The notes under the pieces are model-generated. The model made no database searches. It was not told the origin of the DNA and worked only from the letters and a program-made list of their open reading frames with translations. DNA of 64,000 bases from Methanolinea sp. (GTDB lineage Archaea > Halobacteriota > Methanomicrobia > Methanomicrobiales > Methanospirillaceae), in the NCBI GenBank assembly GCA_030019395.1, contig JASEES010000047.1, positions 88,100-152,099 of the forward strand, written 5' to 3'. Each line of letters begins with the position of its first letter. The first letter of the stretch is position 1. Below are positions 52,896 through 62,251 of this stretch, piece after piece. The translations under genes were made by a program, and so were the position numbers.

Positions 52896-53576
52896 ATGCC
52901 GGAAAAACAGGAAGGAAAAACAGTTGTCGTCTCGTGGACGGGAGGAAAGGACGGTTGCTTTGCCTGTTACAGGGCAATGGAGAAGGGTTATAAAATTGCC
53001 CGCCTGCTCCACTTTACGAACAGGAAGAAGAGAGGATCCCACGAACTGAACCCCGGAATCATCAGGGCACAGTCGGTTGCAACAGGGATCCCCCTCATCC
53101 AGAGGGACTTTTTCTCGTATGAGGAGGAATTCCGGAAGGTGATCCTCGAACTCCGGGAGCAGGGCGGGAGAATTGACGGGGCGGTTTTTGGGCATATCCA
53201 GACCCACGGCAGTCTCGTGGAGAGAATCTGCCGGGACCTCGACCTTGAGATCGTCATGCCCCTCTGGAAAATGGATTCGGAAAGACTCCTCGCGGACATG
53301 ATCGATGCCGGTTTCGAGATTGTCATCGCCAGTACAAGGGCTGACGTATTGGGAGAAAAATGGCTGGGCCGGATCATCGATGGAGCGTTCCCCGGAGAGA
53401 TCCACACGCTGGGGGTGCCTGTCGACCCCTGCGGGGAGAACGGGGAGTTCCACACGCTCGTGACCGATGGCCCGATTTTCCGGAAGAAGATAATCATCAC
53501 CCGGTTCGAACCTGCCTTTTTTAACGGTTACTGGTACATGGACATCAGGGATTTTTCCCTGCAACAGAAGGGATAA
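52896..53576 (+). CDS. Diphthine-ammonia ligase family (Dph6-like) ATP pyrophosphatase
   Basis: 226 aa with the PP-loop SWTGGKDGCFACYRA (about 13-27). GAVFGHIQTHGSLVERICRDLDLEIVMPLW and ENGEFHTLVTDGPIF are hallmarks of the Dph6/MJ0570 family, which amidates diphthine on elongation factor 2. Some archaea carry more than one paralogue; this may be the true Dph6 or a related adenine-nucleotide alpha-hydrolase. Monocistronic. Confidence 0.85.
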   Translation: MPEKQEGKTVVVSWTGGKDGCFACYRAMEKGYKIARLLHFTNRKKRGSHELNPGIIRAQSVATGIPLIQRDFFSYEEEFRKVILELREQGGRIDGAVFGHIQTHGSLVERICRDLDLEIVMPLWKMDSERLLADMIDAGFEIVIASTRADVLGEKWLGRIIDGAFPGEIHTLGVPVDPCGENGEFHTLVTDGPIFRKKIIITRFEPAFFNGYWYMDIRDFSLQQKG

Positions 53577-53652
53577 GGGGGAGAGCGGGGGGCTGCCCTT
53601 TTAGGAGGAGAAAAGGGCCGGGTTACGACCAGATCGCATACATTGATATGCT

Positions 53653-53668
53653 GTTTTCTGAAGAAAAC
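53653..53668. promoter_or_regulatory. 16-bp palindrome upstream of the PhoU/AbrB gene
   Basis: GTTTTCT-GA-AGAAAAC, perfect 7-bp arms. It lies 66 bp before the start of the regulator gene, upstream of an AT-rich stretch (GATAGAGTAATATAGAC). Candidate operator; factor unknown. Confidence 0.45.
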
Positions 53669-53734
53669 TACATGTCTCCATATACTCCATGCAATAAGAT
53701 AGAGTAATATAGACTTCCGGGCAGGAGAACGGGT

Positions 53735-54742
53735 ATGGAGATTCGGAAGGTGCAGGTAACAGGAGGGTCTTCCTATGTGATCACTCTCCCCAAGGAATGG
53801 GTCCAGGCCCAGAAAATTGCAAAAAACGAGCCACTGGGGATGGTGGTCCAGAGTGACGGCTCATTGCTCGTTACGAAGGAGATCAACGAAAAAACCATCT
53901 CGCGGGTCAGGAAGATAGACGTCACTGCTATCGATGACCCTACCTACCTCTTCCGGCTCCTCATCGGGATATACATTGCAGGTTTCACGACCATCGAGCT
54001 CTTTTCGAGAACACGTCTCCCGCCGTCGATAGGGTTGATCGTGCGGGATTTTACCCAGGTGGCCATAGGCCCCGAGATCGTGGAGGAGACCGACAACCGG
54101 ATAGTTCTCAAGGATCTTCTCAACCCTACGGAGATGCCCTTTGATAATACCCTGAAGAGGATGTACGTAATCGTCAAGAACATGTACCTGGACGCCATGA
54201 ATGCCATGGAGACCCGGAATGGAAAACTCATCGAGGAGATAATCTCCCGGGACAGCGACGTGGACCGGCTTCACTGGCTCATCGCCCGGCAGAGCAGCAT
54301 CGTTCTGAAAAATCCTGAAGTCGCGAGGAGGATGGGTGTCAGTCCCCACATGGTCATGAATGCGATGATCATCAGCCGGATCATCGAAAGGATAGGAGAC
54401 CATGCGGTACGCTGGGCTGAAAATGCACGCCAGATCATTGATCACGATCTCGACGCACGGATTCTCAAACACATGAAGGATGCAAGCACGCTTGCCCTTT
54501 CCATATTTGACCGGAGTATCACTGCGTATTACAAGGCCGATATCCGGGAGTCACACCGGAACATCGAGCAGGTCAGCACGCTCGAGGAACTTTGCGAGGA
54601 GCTGAACCAGCTCGTGATGGAAGAGGAGCCTGATGTTGCCGTCGCACTCCGGTACATATCGGAAAGTATCCGGAGATCGGGGGAATATGCAGGGGATATC
54701 TCCGAGACGGTAATGAATTACCTCGTTGAAGAAAAAATCTGA
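53735..54742 (+). CDS. PhoU-domain phosphate regulator with AbrB-type N-terminus
   Basis: 335 aa. An AbrB/SpoVT-like swapped-hairpin domain (RKVQVTGGSSYVITLPKEWVQ) at residues 1-50 is followed by a PhoU-type helical bundle to the end (SPHMVMNAMIISRIIERIGDHAVRWAENARQI; ISESIRRSGEYAGDISE). The typical archaeal phosphate-uptake regulator; PhoU domains bind metal clusters and damp Pst uptake. No Pst genes nearby. Ribosome-binding site GCAGGAG, 8 nt before ATG. Confidence 0.9.
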   Translation: MEIRKVQVTGGSSYVITLPKEWVQAQKIAKNEPLGMVVQSDGSLLVTKEINEKTISRVRKIDVTAIDDPTYLFRLLIGIYIAGFTTIELFSRTRLPPSIGLIVRDFTQVAIGPEIVEETDNRIVLKDLLNPTEMPFDNTLKRMYVIVKNMYLDAMNAMETRNGKLIEEIISRDSDVDRLHWLIARQSSIVLKNPEVARRMGVSPHMVMNAMIISRIIERIGDHAVRWAENARQIIDHDLDARILKHMKDASTLALSIFDRSITAYYKADIRESHRNIEQVSTLEELCEELNQLVMEEEPDVAVALRYISESIRRSGEYAGDISETVMNYLVEEKI

Positions 54743-54998
54743 AGCTTTTCGCTCCTTTGATCGGGTATTGGAAAGTGAATATGGTGGATACCGTGCCCCG
54801 GCCGGCGGAGAGTAAAAACAAACTGATCCGGGCGAACCTCCGGCAGGTGTTTCACCATTCAATGTGGAATAAAAAAGGCGTTTTCCTCTCGAATAACCCG
54901 GACGGAACCGCGAGGAGCTGTCAGGTGACCCTGCCAGTTACTTCCCGGGCAAATGCCGGAGAAGTAAAAGAGGAGGTCGGGTATGCCGGGGGCTCATG

Positions 54999-56624
54999 TC
55001 AGGAGACGAGGCGGAACGGCCCCGGTTCGATGTACCTCCCGGCTCCGATGAACCATGAACCGTCCACGTCCATAACGATACTGACCTTCAACGCTGTCCT
55101 GTTGGTAAACGGGTTCGTTGAATAGTAGTCCACCATTCCCCCGCCCTGGCGTGCCTTTGCAATCATCTCCCGGACGTGGTAGGAGCCCATCATATCTGTC
55201 TCGTTGTACCTGTTTTTCCCGACCTGGTCCGGCCGGTACGGCCATGCGAGTACCGTCCCGTTGTAATCGTAAGCAAAGACGTAGAGGTCACCGTTGATGA
55301 ACGGGCCGGCAGGGTCATTCAATGCTGCCAGTGCATCGTCTCGTGCGTGCGAGAGGGCGAATTCCCGTGCGTTGGCTACGAATTCCCGGAGTTCCGGGTC
55401 GATGAGTGCATCCTCGTCCGTGTAGATGCCGGCCCCGATCCAATAGGTATCGTCAACCGGCCGGACGTAGCTGATCTTGAGCCTGCTCGTCCCGTTCTCG
55501 GAAGGTTTCGGGTAGTGGTACAGGATGAACCCACCCCCGGCCCTGGCAAGCCGGATCTCGATATCCGTGTAAGGCTTGCCTGTTGCGTCCCGCAGGGGGA
55601 GGAAGTTCGTGCCCACCATGCCGGGCTGGAAGGGAAGAGCAAGGGCAACACCTGAATAATCGAGGGCATAGACGTAGGTGTCCCCGCTGACAAAGGGCCC
55701 GTTCACATCCTGGAAAGCGGCAATCGCCGCATCCCTGCCATGGCTCAACGCAAAGGACGCTGCCTCGTCCACGTAGTCTTTGAGTTCTTCCGTAGTTTCC
55801 GGCTGGCCGCGGCCCGGGACTCCCCCGCTGCCAGCCCCGCCAAGGCCATACTTTTCAAGGAGCAGGCTCCACGAGGGATCTTTCATCAGCTGGGAGAGGC
55901 CATCGTCCATCATCTCCCGTGTAGGGGAATCTCCTTTCCGGACAGCGATTGCGTATCTTTCCCTGGTCGGGATCTCGCCGATGATCGAAAAGGGCTTTTC
56001 TTTTGCCATAAGGATCAGCGGGGGAGCATCCCCGATAATCGCCTGGACTGCTCCCCCTTCGAGGCCCGCGGCCATGGAAGAGACATCGGGGTAAAGAACG
56101 AGTTTTTCTGCAGGCATGAGCCCGGCGCCGGCGAGTTTCTCCGCGACCCACGCAGCCCCGGTCGATCCGGCCTGGGCACCAACGCGGAGCCTGCCGGCAT
56201 GGAAGTCCTGCATGCTGACATTGGATCCGGTCCGGGCTGCAACACTCTGATTGGTGGTATAGTAAGGCCGCGTGAAATCAACCCTCTCTTCCCGTTCGGG
56301 CGTAACTGTCAGCCCTGAGTAGATCATGTCGATCTTCCCCTGCTCGAGCGCAGGGATAATATCATCCCAGGCAAAGCCAACGAATACCGGGTCAAACCCT
56401 TTTCGGGCAGCGATCCAGCGGGCGGCATCGATATCGAACCCCGTCATATTCCCCTCCTCGTCCATGTAGGCGAAGGGTCTGTAATCGGTATCGACACCAA
56501 TGGTGTACTGCGGCCTTCCGCCCGTCGTCCCGGCCGGGTTTTTTTCAGAGAGGCAGCCCGCCGAAAAAACGGCAATGACGGCGAGAATACCGATGAAAAC
56601 GGTTAACAGGACTATCCTTTTCAT
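54999..56624 (-). CDS. Lipoprotein with SBP_bac_3 and two Cache domains
   Basis: 541 aa. Signal with lipobox SAGC (about residues 20-23). SBP_bac_3 domain (about 35-270): YTIGVDTDYRPFAYMDEEGNMTGFDIDAARWIA, DMIYSGLTVTPEREERVDFTRPYY. Then two sCache_2-like domains, each starting with a FALSHGRDAAIAAF-type helix and a GDTYVYALDYSG strand (about 285-410 and 420-538). No transmembrane or kinase part, so it is an exported sensor or binding protein. Start 56624 chosen because the longer frame lacks an export signal. Partner unknown. Confidence 0.85.
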   Translation of the reverse strand: MKRIVLLTVFIGILAVIAVFSAGCLSEKNPAGTTGGRPQYTIGVDTDYRPFAYMDEEGNMTGFDIDAARWIAARKGFDPVFVGFAWDDIIPALEQGKIDMIYSGLTVTPEREERVDFTRPYYTTNQSVAARTGSNVSMQDFHAGRLRVGAQAGSTGAAWVAEKLAGAGLMPAEKLVLYPDVSSMAAGLEGGAVQAIIGDAPPLILMAKEKPFSIIGEIPTRERYAIAVRKGDSPTREMMDDGLSQLMKDPSWSLLLEKYGLGGAGSGGVPGRGQPETTEELKDYVDEAASFALSHGRDAAIAAFQDVNGPFVSGDTYVYALDYSGVALALPFQPGMVGTNFLPLRDATGKPYTDIEIRLARAGGGFILYHYPKPSENGTSRLKISYVRPVDDTYWIGAGIYTDEDALIDPELREFVANAREFALSHARDDALAALNDPAGPFINGDLYVFAYDYNGTVLAWPYRPDQVGKNRYNETDMMGSYHVREMIAKARQGGGMVDYYSTNPFTNRTALKVSIVMDVDGSWFIGAGRYIEPGPFRLVS

Positions 56625-56878
56625 GATGCACCTGTGACAGGCCAGTACCACTACACCGGGAGAAGGGCATAAAAAGTTACTGCTTCGTAATTTTGACTCC
56701 GGTATGCCTGGCGAAGAGCCTGCCGGAAATCCATTCGCGTTGCCGGAATCGTCAGGACCAGTTTTACGGGATCCTCTCTTCCGGAAGTTATCGACAGCCC
56801 CTGATCTCCCCTCCGGAATCACCCGGAATATCCGTTTGAACATCGATGTCACCCCATTTTGGGCCGGTTTGACAGCAA

Positions 56879-56919
56879 TATATAAATACTATTTAAACCC
56901 CTTATCACATGAGGTGATC
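56879..56919 (+). promoter_or_regulatory. Histone gene TATA box and strong Shine-Dalgarno
   Basis: TATATAAAT at 56879-56887 is a strong TATA box. GAGGTGATC at 56911-56919 is fully complementary to the archaeal 16S 3' end and ends 3 nt before the GTG start. Both suggest high expression. Confidence 0.75.
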
Positions 56920-56922
56920 AAG

Positions 56923-57129
56923 GTGGCAGATTTACCTCTTGCAGCAGTCGTTAGGATTGCCAAGAAGAGTGGTGCAGAACGTGTCGGAAGTGACGCCGCA
57001 GCTGCACTCGTTGCACAGTCAGAAGAATACATCGCGGAACTCGTCAAAAAGGCAAACAAGTTTGCGATGCACGCCGGCCGGAAGACCATCAAGGAAGAGG
57101 ACGTGGAACTTGCAGCAAAAGAGGTTTAA
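56923..57129 (+). CDS. Archaeal histone
   Basis: 68 aa, GTG start. LPLAAVVRIAKKSGAERVGSDAAAALVAQ and FAMHAGRKTIKEEDVELAAKEV are the classic histone fold of HMf-type proteins: three helices, with RxTI-like and DxxxA ends. Wraps DNA as dimers and longer stacks. Upstream in-frame sequence is intergenic and not coding. Confidence 0.96.
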   Translation: MADLPLAAVVRIAKKSGAERVGSDAAAALVAQSEEYIAELVKKANKFAMHAGRKTIKEEDVELAAKEV

Positions 57130-57424
57130 ACCTCGCCAGACCTCCTTACTCCTCTCAATCCAGGCCAGGAATCATACCTTTTTCCCGGGAAAAAAAAGTA
57201 CACAATGCGGCTCGTGTCACCCGTTCACGAACCGCTTTTCCGTATTTCCGGCTATTTCTTATAAAAATCGCATGGTTCTCATCAGGATACAGGCACAAAG
57301 AATGGAAACAGCAAAGCCATTTTCATGGTAACCGCCCCATACCTGCCGCTTGACCGGATAAACAATGTGAAAACCACGATGTGATAGCCGGTCGGAAAAG
57401 GAGGGGGAAGACGAGTCCCGGTGA

Positions 57425-58306
57425 TCAGATCTCCCTGATAACAAAGACACGCCACTCTGTTCCGTGGAGGCTGACAGTTGACCAGAATGCCTCCTTCCTG
57501 ATAACATTCTTTGAATCGCTGCCCGAAAACGAATAGGTCGCGTGTCCCGTCCTGTTACCAGGCAGATTCCGTGCGATATCGAGGATCTCCGGGAAACCGG
57601 CAAACATGGTCTCGTTGAAGGTCTCCTTTCCCACCTGGGCCGGGTCCGCATCGTAGAGGATGCGTCCACCCGTCTCCGTGACCATGACGGAGAATGGCGT
57701 CCCGCTGGTTGCATCGCCTGCGATGGGCGTAACAAGGGCAGGGGGAGAAAATGCCAGGCTGACAACACCGATGAATGTGCCGTCCTGCGCATGCACGGGG
57801 TATGCAATCACGGCTCCGGCTCCTCCCTCGCTGAGAGAAAAGAGATCGCTCATGAGGGGTCTTTGTTCCTGCAGTGCCTTTCTCACTATCTCCTGACCGG
57901 TAAGGTTCCGTCCGACGAGGTCCCGTGCACTCCCCGGTTCTGCAGCCCGGACGATCCCGCCGGTGTCATAGGTGATGATGTCCTGGATGGCAGGGTGGGA
58001 TAGTGCAGCCCTTTCCAGGATTGCTTCTGCTGCAGGGCCTGAAATCCCGGTCTTCCCGAGTGCAGTCGCTGCACCCGAGACCTGGTTGTCGATGTCGTTG
58101 AGTGATTCCTGTATCTCCGCGGTCACGGCCGCAAGGGCACTGGCCATTTCAGCATTGCTGGTTATCAGGGCAGGTGTTTCAGTGACGGTGTACTTTTCGG
58201 AATGGGTACATCCTGCGGCAAGCACGAGGAGGAGCGTGATGGCAAGTCCCAAACAGGACAGGGTTTTCATGCCACGTGATAGGGAAGGATTCATCATCTC
58301 TTTTTT
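57425..58306 (-). CDS. Exported Cache-domain lipoprotein
   Basis: About 293 aa. Lipobox LAAGC lies about 34 residues after the ATG at 58306; the ATG at 58270 would give a normal 20-residue signal. The mature part begins with a helix (MASALAAVTAEIQESLNDIDNQ) and a dCache-like sensor: AIQDIITYDTGGIVRAAEP, VIAYPVHAQDGTFIGVVSLAFSPPALV, and VMVTETGGRILYDADPAQVGKETF. No kinase or helix after it. It probably passes ligand information to an unlinked membrane partner. Confidence 0.75.
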   Translation of the reverse strand, partial: KKEMMNPSLSRGMKTLSCLGLAITLLLVLAAGCTHSEKYTVTETPALITSNAEMASALAAVTAEIQESLNDIDNQVSGAATALGKTGISGPAAEAILERAALSHPAIQDIITYDTGGIVRAAEPGSARDLVGRNLTGQEIVRKALQEQRPLMSDLFSLSEGGAGAVIAYPVHAQDGTFIGVVSLAFSPPALVTPIAGDATSGTPFSVMVTETGGRILYDADPAQVGKETFNETMFAGFPEILDIARNLPGNRTGHATYSFSGSDSKNVIRKEAFWSTVSLHGTEWRVFVIREI

Positions 58307-58598
58307 CATCCGGATCGGATCCCCGGAACCTGTCTTTCTCTGTTGGCCGGGAACCCGTGATCCCCGAAAGGGATCGGGATGTCGGTGCGATGGGGGATAG
58401 GGACGGGGCAATCAGCCTGCATTGCCGGGAAAAAAGGGAGGCACCGGCTGCTGGGCATCCCCAGGGGAAGGAAAACACCTTCTCGGTGAGAGGGTGGGGA
58501 GGGTGACAAACCTCTCCATAATCACGGGTCTCTGCCAAAATAGCGAAGGGCAGGAGAAGGGGTTTTACCCGGGCATTCCCGCCGGGGTTTTTGGGCAT

Positions 58599-59042
58599 TC
58601 AGAGGATACGTTCGAGGATATCCGCTGCATCTCTGACGTAACGGGGACACCGTGACAAAAAAAGACCCGATTCTGCAGCCTTCTGATACTCGTCCGGATT
58701 GGCCAGGTTGTAACCGAGGAGCTCGGTGCAGGTGATCGAGCCGTTCCGGCGGATGAATTCAGCTATGAACTCCCGGACGAGGGCACGCGTCTTTTCATTC
58801 GCCGCTGTATCCGTCCTTTCCGATTTTCCGTATTTTAAGCCGATGGCAAGGATTGCTCCCGAGACAGCTCCGCACATGTTCCCCGTTTTCGAGACACCTG
58901 CCCCAAACCCGCATGCAATCTTCCGCGCAACATCCGCAGGCAGCCCGTTTTCTTCTGCGAACGTGGAAAAAACCGCTGAAGAACAGGTGATACCTGACCG
59001 GAAAACCTCTTCTGCTTCGTCTGACTTTTTTATGCTTTTCAT
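58599..59042 (-). CDS. C_GCAxxG_C_C family redox protein
   Basis: 147 aa. The spaced cysteines of the family are visible: the first in SGITCSSAVF, CGFGAG and GNMCGAVSGAILAIG, ITCTELLG and a last in LSRCPRYV. The conserved central motif is CGAVSG (C-G-A-x2-G). Proposed redox-active or membrane-associated, no defined activity. Adjacent to a ferredoxin-nitroreductase gene 68 bp upstream on the same strand. Confidence 0.88.
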   Translation of the reverse strand: MKSIKKSDEAEEVFRSGITCSSAVFSTFAEENGLPADVARKIACGFGAGVSKTGNMCGAVSGAILAIGLKYGKSERTDTAANEKTRALVREFIAEFIRRNGSITCTELLGYNLANPDEYQKAAESGLFLSRCPRYVRDAADILERIL

Positions 59043-59110
59043 CTCTGCAGACCCTCTGCAACCGTCCTCACGATGTCATTTCCATTCAGATGAAACTTCC
59101 TGCGCCGGGA

Positions 59111-59929
59111 TTACAACCAGGTGACCGCAAGCGGTTTTCTAGGGGGAATGCCATACACCGCATACCGGGGGTAACCAAACATCATGGCATAGGCAACTTT
59201 CCGCCCGGCGGGGAGGTTGATCTCTTTCCGGAGAGGGGCATGCGCGGCCGCGGCCATGGCAACGAACCCGGCCCAGCACGTCCCGATCCCGTGTGCGGGT
59301 GCTGCGATGTCGAAGTACGTGAGGGCAATGACAGCGTCGATGAATGCAACCGGGTTTTCCTCCGGGATGTGGGCGAAGAGCAGGTGCGGGGCGTCCCTGC
59401 AGATGACATCGCGGCCACTCTCCCATGCCCCGACAAGGACCGGGATGACGCCGCGCATCGGGTGGTCGGAATCACGGAGAGTCTTTAACCACTCGATCGT
59501 GAGCTCCGCGATCCGCCTTACCCTCGCCCGGTCGAGGACGACCGTCCATTCAACGGGCTGTCCACAGCCTCCGGTTGCAGCGTACCGGGCGATATCGAGG
59601 ACTTCCCTGACTTTCTCCGCAGGGACAGGATCGTCCCTGTAGTTGCGGACCGACCTGCGTTTCCGCATGTAAATCCCGAGATCCTGTGGATTGACTGACC
59701 CCGCGCCCTGCGGAATCCAGACTTTTTCATCTGCGCGGTCACACAGGAGGAGTGCCTGTGCCGGGCAGTAGGCCTCGCAGTGTCCGCACCTGATACAGAG
59801 GGCCGATGCGGCGTCAGGGACACCGGGGAGTATCTGTTCACCCGGTGCAGAGACGATTCCCATCGGGCATACGATGGCGCATATCCCGCACCGGGTGCAG
59901 GAGTCCGGGTTTACATGGATTGTTACCAT
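59111..59929 (-). CDS. Nitroreductase with N-terminal 2[4Fe-4S] ferredoxin domain
   Basis: 272 aa. Ferredoxin domain (about 1-60): CTRCGICAIVCPMGIV and CIRCGHCEAYCPAQAL. The rest is the FMN-dependent nitroreductase fold: RKRRSVRNYRDDPVPAEKVREVLDIARYAATGG, VIALTYFDIAAPAHGIGTCWAGF, FGYPRYAVYGIPPRKP. Likely takes electrons from ferredoxin to an unknown organic acceptor. Anaerobe-type fusion found in methanogens. Confidence 0.92.
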   Translation of the reverse strand: MVTIHVNPDSCTRCGICAIVCPMGIVSAPGEQILPGVPDAASALCIRCGHCEAYCPAQALLLCDRADEKVWIPQGAGSVNPQDLGIYMRKRRSVRNYRDDPVPAEKVREVLDIARYAATGGCGQPVEWTVVLDRARVRRIAELTIEWLKTLRDSDHPMRGVIPVLVGAWESGRDVICRDAPHLLFAHIPEENPVAFIDAVIALTYFDIAAPAHGIGTCWAGFVAMAAAAHAPLRKEINLPAGRKVAYAMMFGYPRYAVYGIPPRKPLAVTWL

Positions 59930-60399
59930 TATCTCATCACGTCATCGCGTTGGTTGTGGAATGCAGCAGTCCGGCACAAGGGCGGTCAGTGGCGGAGAAC
60001 CGGTTTATGACCAACGGGTACTATTCAGTCATACCCGCGAACCCCCAGTAGGGTCTCCCTTCCCGTGAGAATACATATCCGGAGAACCCGGTGCTGCATC
60101 AGTGGATCTCTCCGATCCTGTATCGACCTGTATTTTCTCCCGATCCGTTAAATGTTTGGAAAATTTCCCGGATCGAGGCAGAACCATATCCGGGAAGGTC
60201 GGGATAGGGGGCACTCCCTGCCGGGCGCGGTGCCCCTGAAAAGCATCCCAAGAGGCATTGACGGGAACCGGGCGGTAAATGGGGGGGGGAAACAGTCGTT
60301 CCGGAGTCCCCCCCGCAATTGGAGAAAGTATTTCGCCGTTCATCCCTCACCCGGTACCAAAAGGACCTGTCAGGTTGCATCCCGAAGTCCGGTGATTCC
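59930..60399. other. Intergenic stretch before the MFS gene
   Basis: 470 bp between divergent genes. TCCGTTAAATGTTTGGAAAAT near 60143-60163 is the most promoter-like part. Open frames here lack start signals or family resemblance. Confidence 0.45.
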
Positions 60400-61605
60400 A
60401 TGGGTATAGAGTCAGTCACCAGCAGGGCCATCGCTTTCCGGCTCATCCTCGTTCTGGGTGTCGTGAGCCTGCTTGGGGACATCGTTTACGAGGGAGGGAG
60501 GAGTGTAACCGGCCCGTACCTCCTTCTCCTGGGTGCATCGGCCCTCACGGTCGCAATCGTGTCGGGCCTTGGAGAATTCCTGGGTTATGGGATCCGTCTC
60601 CTCTCGGGGTACATCTCCGACAGGACGGGGATGTACTGGGCCCTGACCATCGTCGGCTACCTCATGGTCGGGGCCGTCCCGCTCCTCGTCCTGGCAGGGA
60701 CATGGGAAGTCGCTGCAATCTTCATCCTCATCGAGCGCGTGGGAAAGGGACTGCGGTCCCCGGCACGGGACGCGATCCTCTCCCATGCCTCGAAGCAGGT
60801 GGGCCGCGGCTGGGGTTTTGGCATTCACGAGGCTCTCGACCAGGTCGGGGCAGTCATCGGACCCGTGCTCTTTGCAGTCTCCATTGCATTCTCGGGAAGG
60901 TATGAAACGGGCTTTGCCCTCCTTGCCATCCCCTTTGTCCTCCTTGTGGCAGCCCTCCTCTATGCACGATTTTCAGTACCGGACCCCGTGAAGTTCGAGG
61001 ATGACTCCCGGGCGATTTCCGGGGACGGGACGTTGCAGGTCTCCCGGATCATGCGCCCGTATGGGGCATTTACCGTGCTGACCATGGCGGGTTTTGCGGT
61101 CTTTCCCCTCATGGCCTACCATTTCAGCGCTGCATCCGTGGTCCCGGAAGCACAGGTGCCTGTCTTTTACGCGATAGCCATGGCAACCGACGCCCTCTTT
61201 GCCCTCGCCATGGGAAGGGTGTATGACCGGGTAGGACTTTCCGTCCTCGTCGCTGTGCCGGTCATCAATATCCCCATTGCTGCACTGGCGTTCATGGGAG
61301 GATACACCGGAGCTCTGGCAGCATCCATCCTCTGGGGGCTCTCCATGGGCGGGCAGGAGACCGTTCTTCGGGCAGCACTCGCGGACCTGACGTCCGTGGG
61401 AAAAAGGGGGACTGCCTACGGCGTGTTCAATACGCTCTACGGTGGTGCCTGGTTTGCCGGGAGTGTCGTTATGGGTGCGCTCTATGGGCTGAATCTCGCC
61501 CTGCTCGTCCTCTACTGTATCGTGATGCAGGCAGGTGCACTGGCTGCATTCGTCTGGCTCCGGAGAACTGTTGAAACTGGAAGAATTGAAAGAGCGGGAG
61601 GATGA
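60400..61605 (+). CDS. MFS transporter
   Basis: 401 aa, twelve predicted helices. LVLGVVSLLGDIVYEGGRSVTGPYL opens the first helix; LLSGYISDRTGMYW is the loop 2-3 signature; GKGLRSPARDAILSHA follows in helix 5. ATG at 60400 has GGTGAT 4 nt upstream. Related to archaeal/bacterial drug or metabolite MFS proteins; the substrate is not clear. Confidence 0.88.
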   Translation: MGIESVTSRAIAFRLILVLGVVSLLGDIVYEGGRSVTGPYLLLLGASALTVAIVSGLGEFLGYGIRLLSGYISDRTGMYWALTIVGYLMVGAVPLLVLAGTWEVAAIFILIERVGKGLRSPARDAILSHASKQVGRGWGFGIHEALDQVGAVIGPVLFAVSIAFSGRYETGFALLAIPFVLLVAALLYARFSVPDPVKFEDDSRAISGDGTLQVSRIMRPYGAFTVLTMAGFAVFPLMAYHFSAASVVPEAQVPVFYAIAMATDALFALAMGRVYDRVGLSVLVAVPVINIPIAALAFMGGYTGALAASILWGLSMGGQETVLRAALADLTSVGKRGTAYGVFNTLYGGAWFAGSVVMGALYGLNLALLVLYCIVMQAGALAAFVWLRRTVETGRIERAGG

Positions 61606-61921
61606 GATGTTTTCTCCCGTTCTGTTCCCGCTTTTTTGGTGCGGATATGAGATCAGTCATTGGGGGTCCTGTTTGAGGTTGATGGACACCTCATTCGTTT
61701 TGTTGAAAGGCAGGACATTGTCGGAGGAGATCATGGACAAAGAGAGATGCAGGGAGGTGTGAAAAGGGTGACTACGTAGTTCTGTCCCCGCTGCAGGTAT
61801 CATGGCACCACGCTGATAAATACCTGCCCGCAGTGTGGGCATGATCCTGCATCAGAGGAAATACTGACCGGGGGGGGAACGGTTGCTTTCTGCCCTTTCT
61901 CATCCCGTCAGGGAGCATCGG
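61606..61921. other. Intergenic stretch after the MFS gene
   Basis: 316 bp. A T6 run (CGCTTTTTTGG, near 61629-61639) can terminate the MFS transcript. No convincing gene. Confidence 0.4.
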
Positions 61922-62251
61922 ATGATTGCGATCGAAGTAATCGGGAGGCCTGGGTCGGGGGAAGCTGTTTTGGCACCTGAGAAAATAATCGTGACAGACA
62001 ATGATCATGACATCATCCGCGAGGCAGTCAGGGCCCTGGACCGGATCGGAGATCCGCAAGCCGGGGCCATGATTGCATCACTCGCCCGGCATCCCCCGCC
62101 TCTGGTCAGGAAGATTGCAAGGGATTTTGTCCAGTACAATGCAGCCCTTTGTACCCGGATGATCCCGGGAAGAGTCGGTGATTGCCGGCGGTCCGAGTTG
62201 CAGGATGACCTTTTGGATTGCATCAAGGGGTTCCAGGAAACCCTCGGATAG
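61922..62251 (+). CDS. Small HEAT-repeat-like protein
   Basis: 109 aa from ATG 61922, preceded by AGGGAG at 6 nt. DIIREAVRALDRIGDPQAGAMIASLARHPPPLVRKIARDFVQ is one and a half HEAT repeats. The last third overlaps the end of a convergent regulator gene by 174 bp, so one of the two annotations is probably too long. It may be a fragment of a larger HEAT protein. Confidence 0.5.
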   Translation: MIAIEVIGRPGSGEAVLAPEKIIVTDNDHDIIREAVRALDRIGDPQAGAMIASLARHPPPLVRKIARDFVQYNAALCTRMIPGRVGDCRRSELQDDLLDCIKGFQETLG

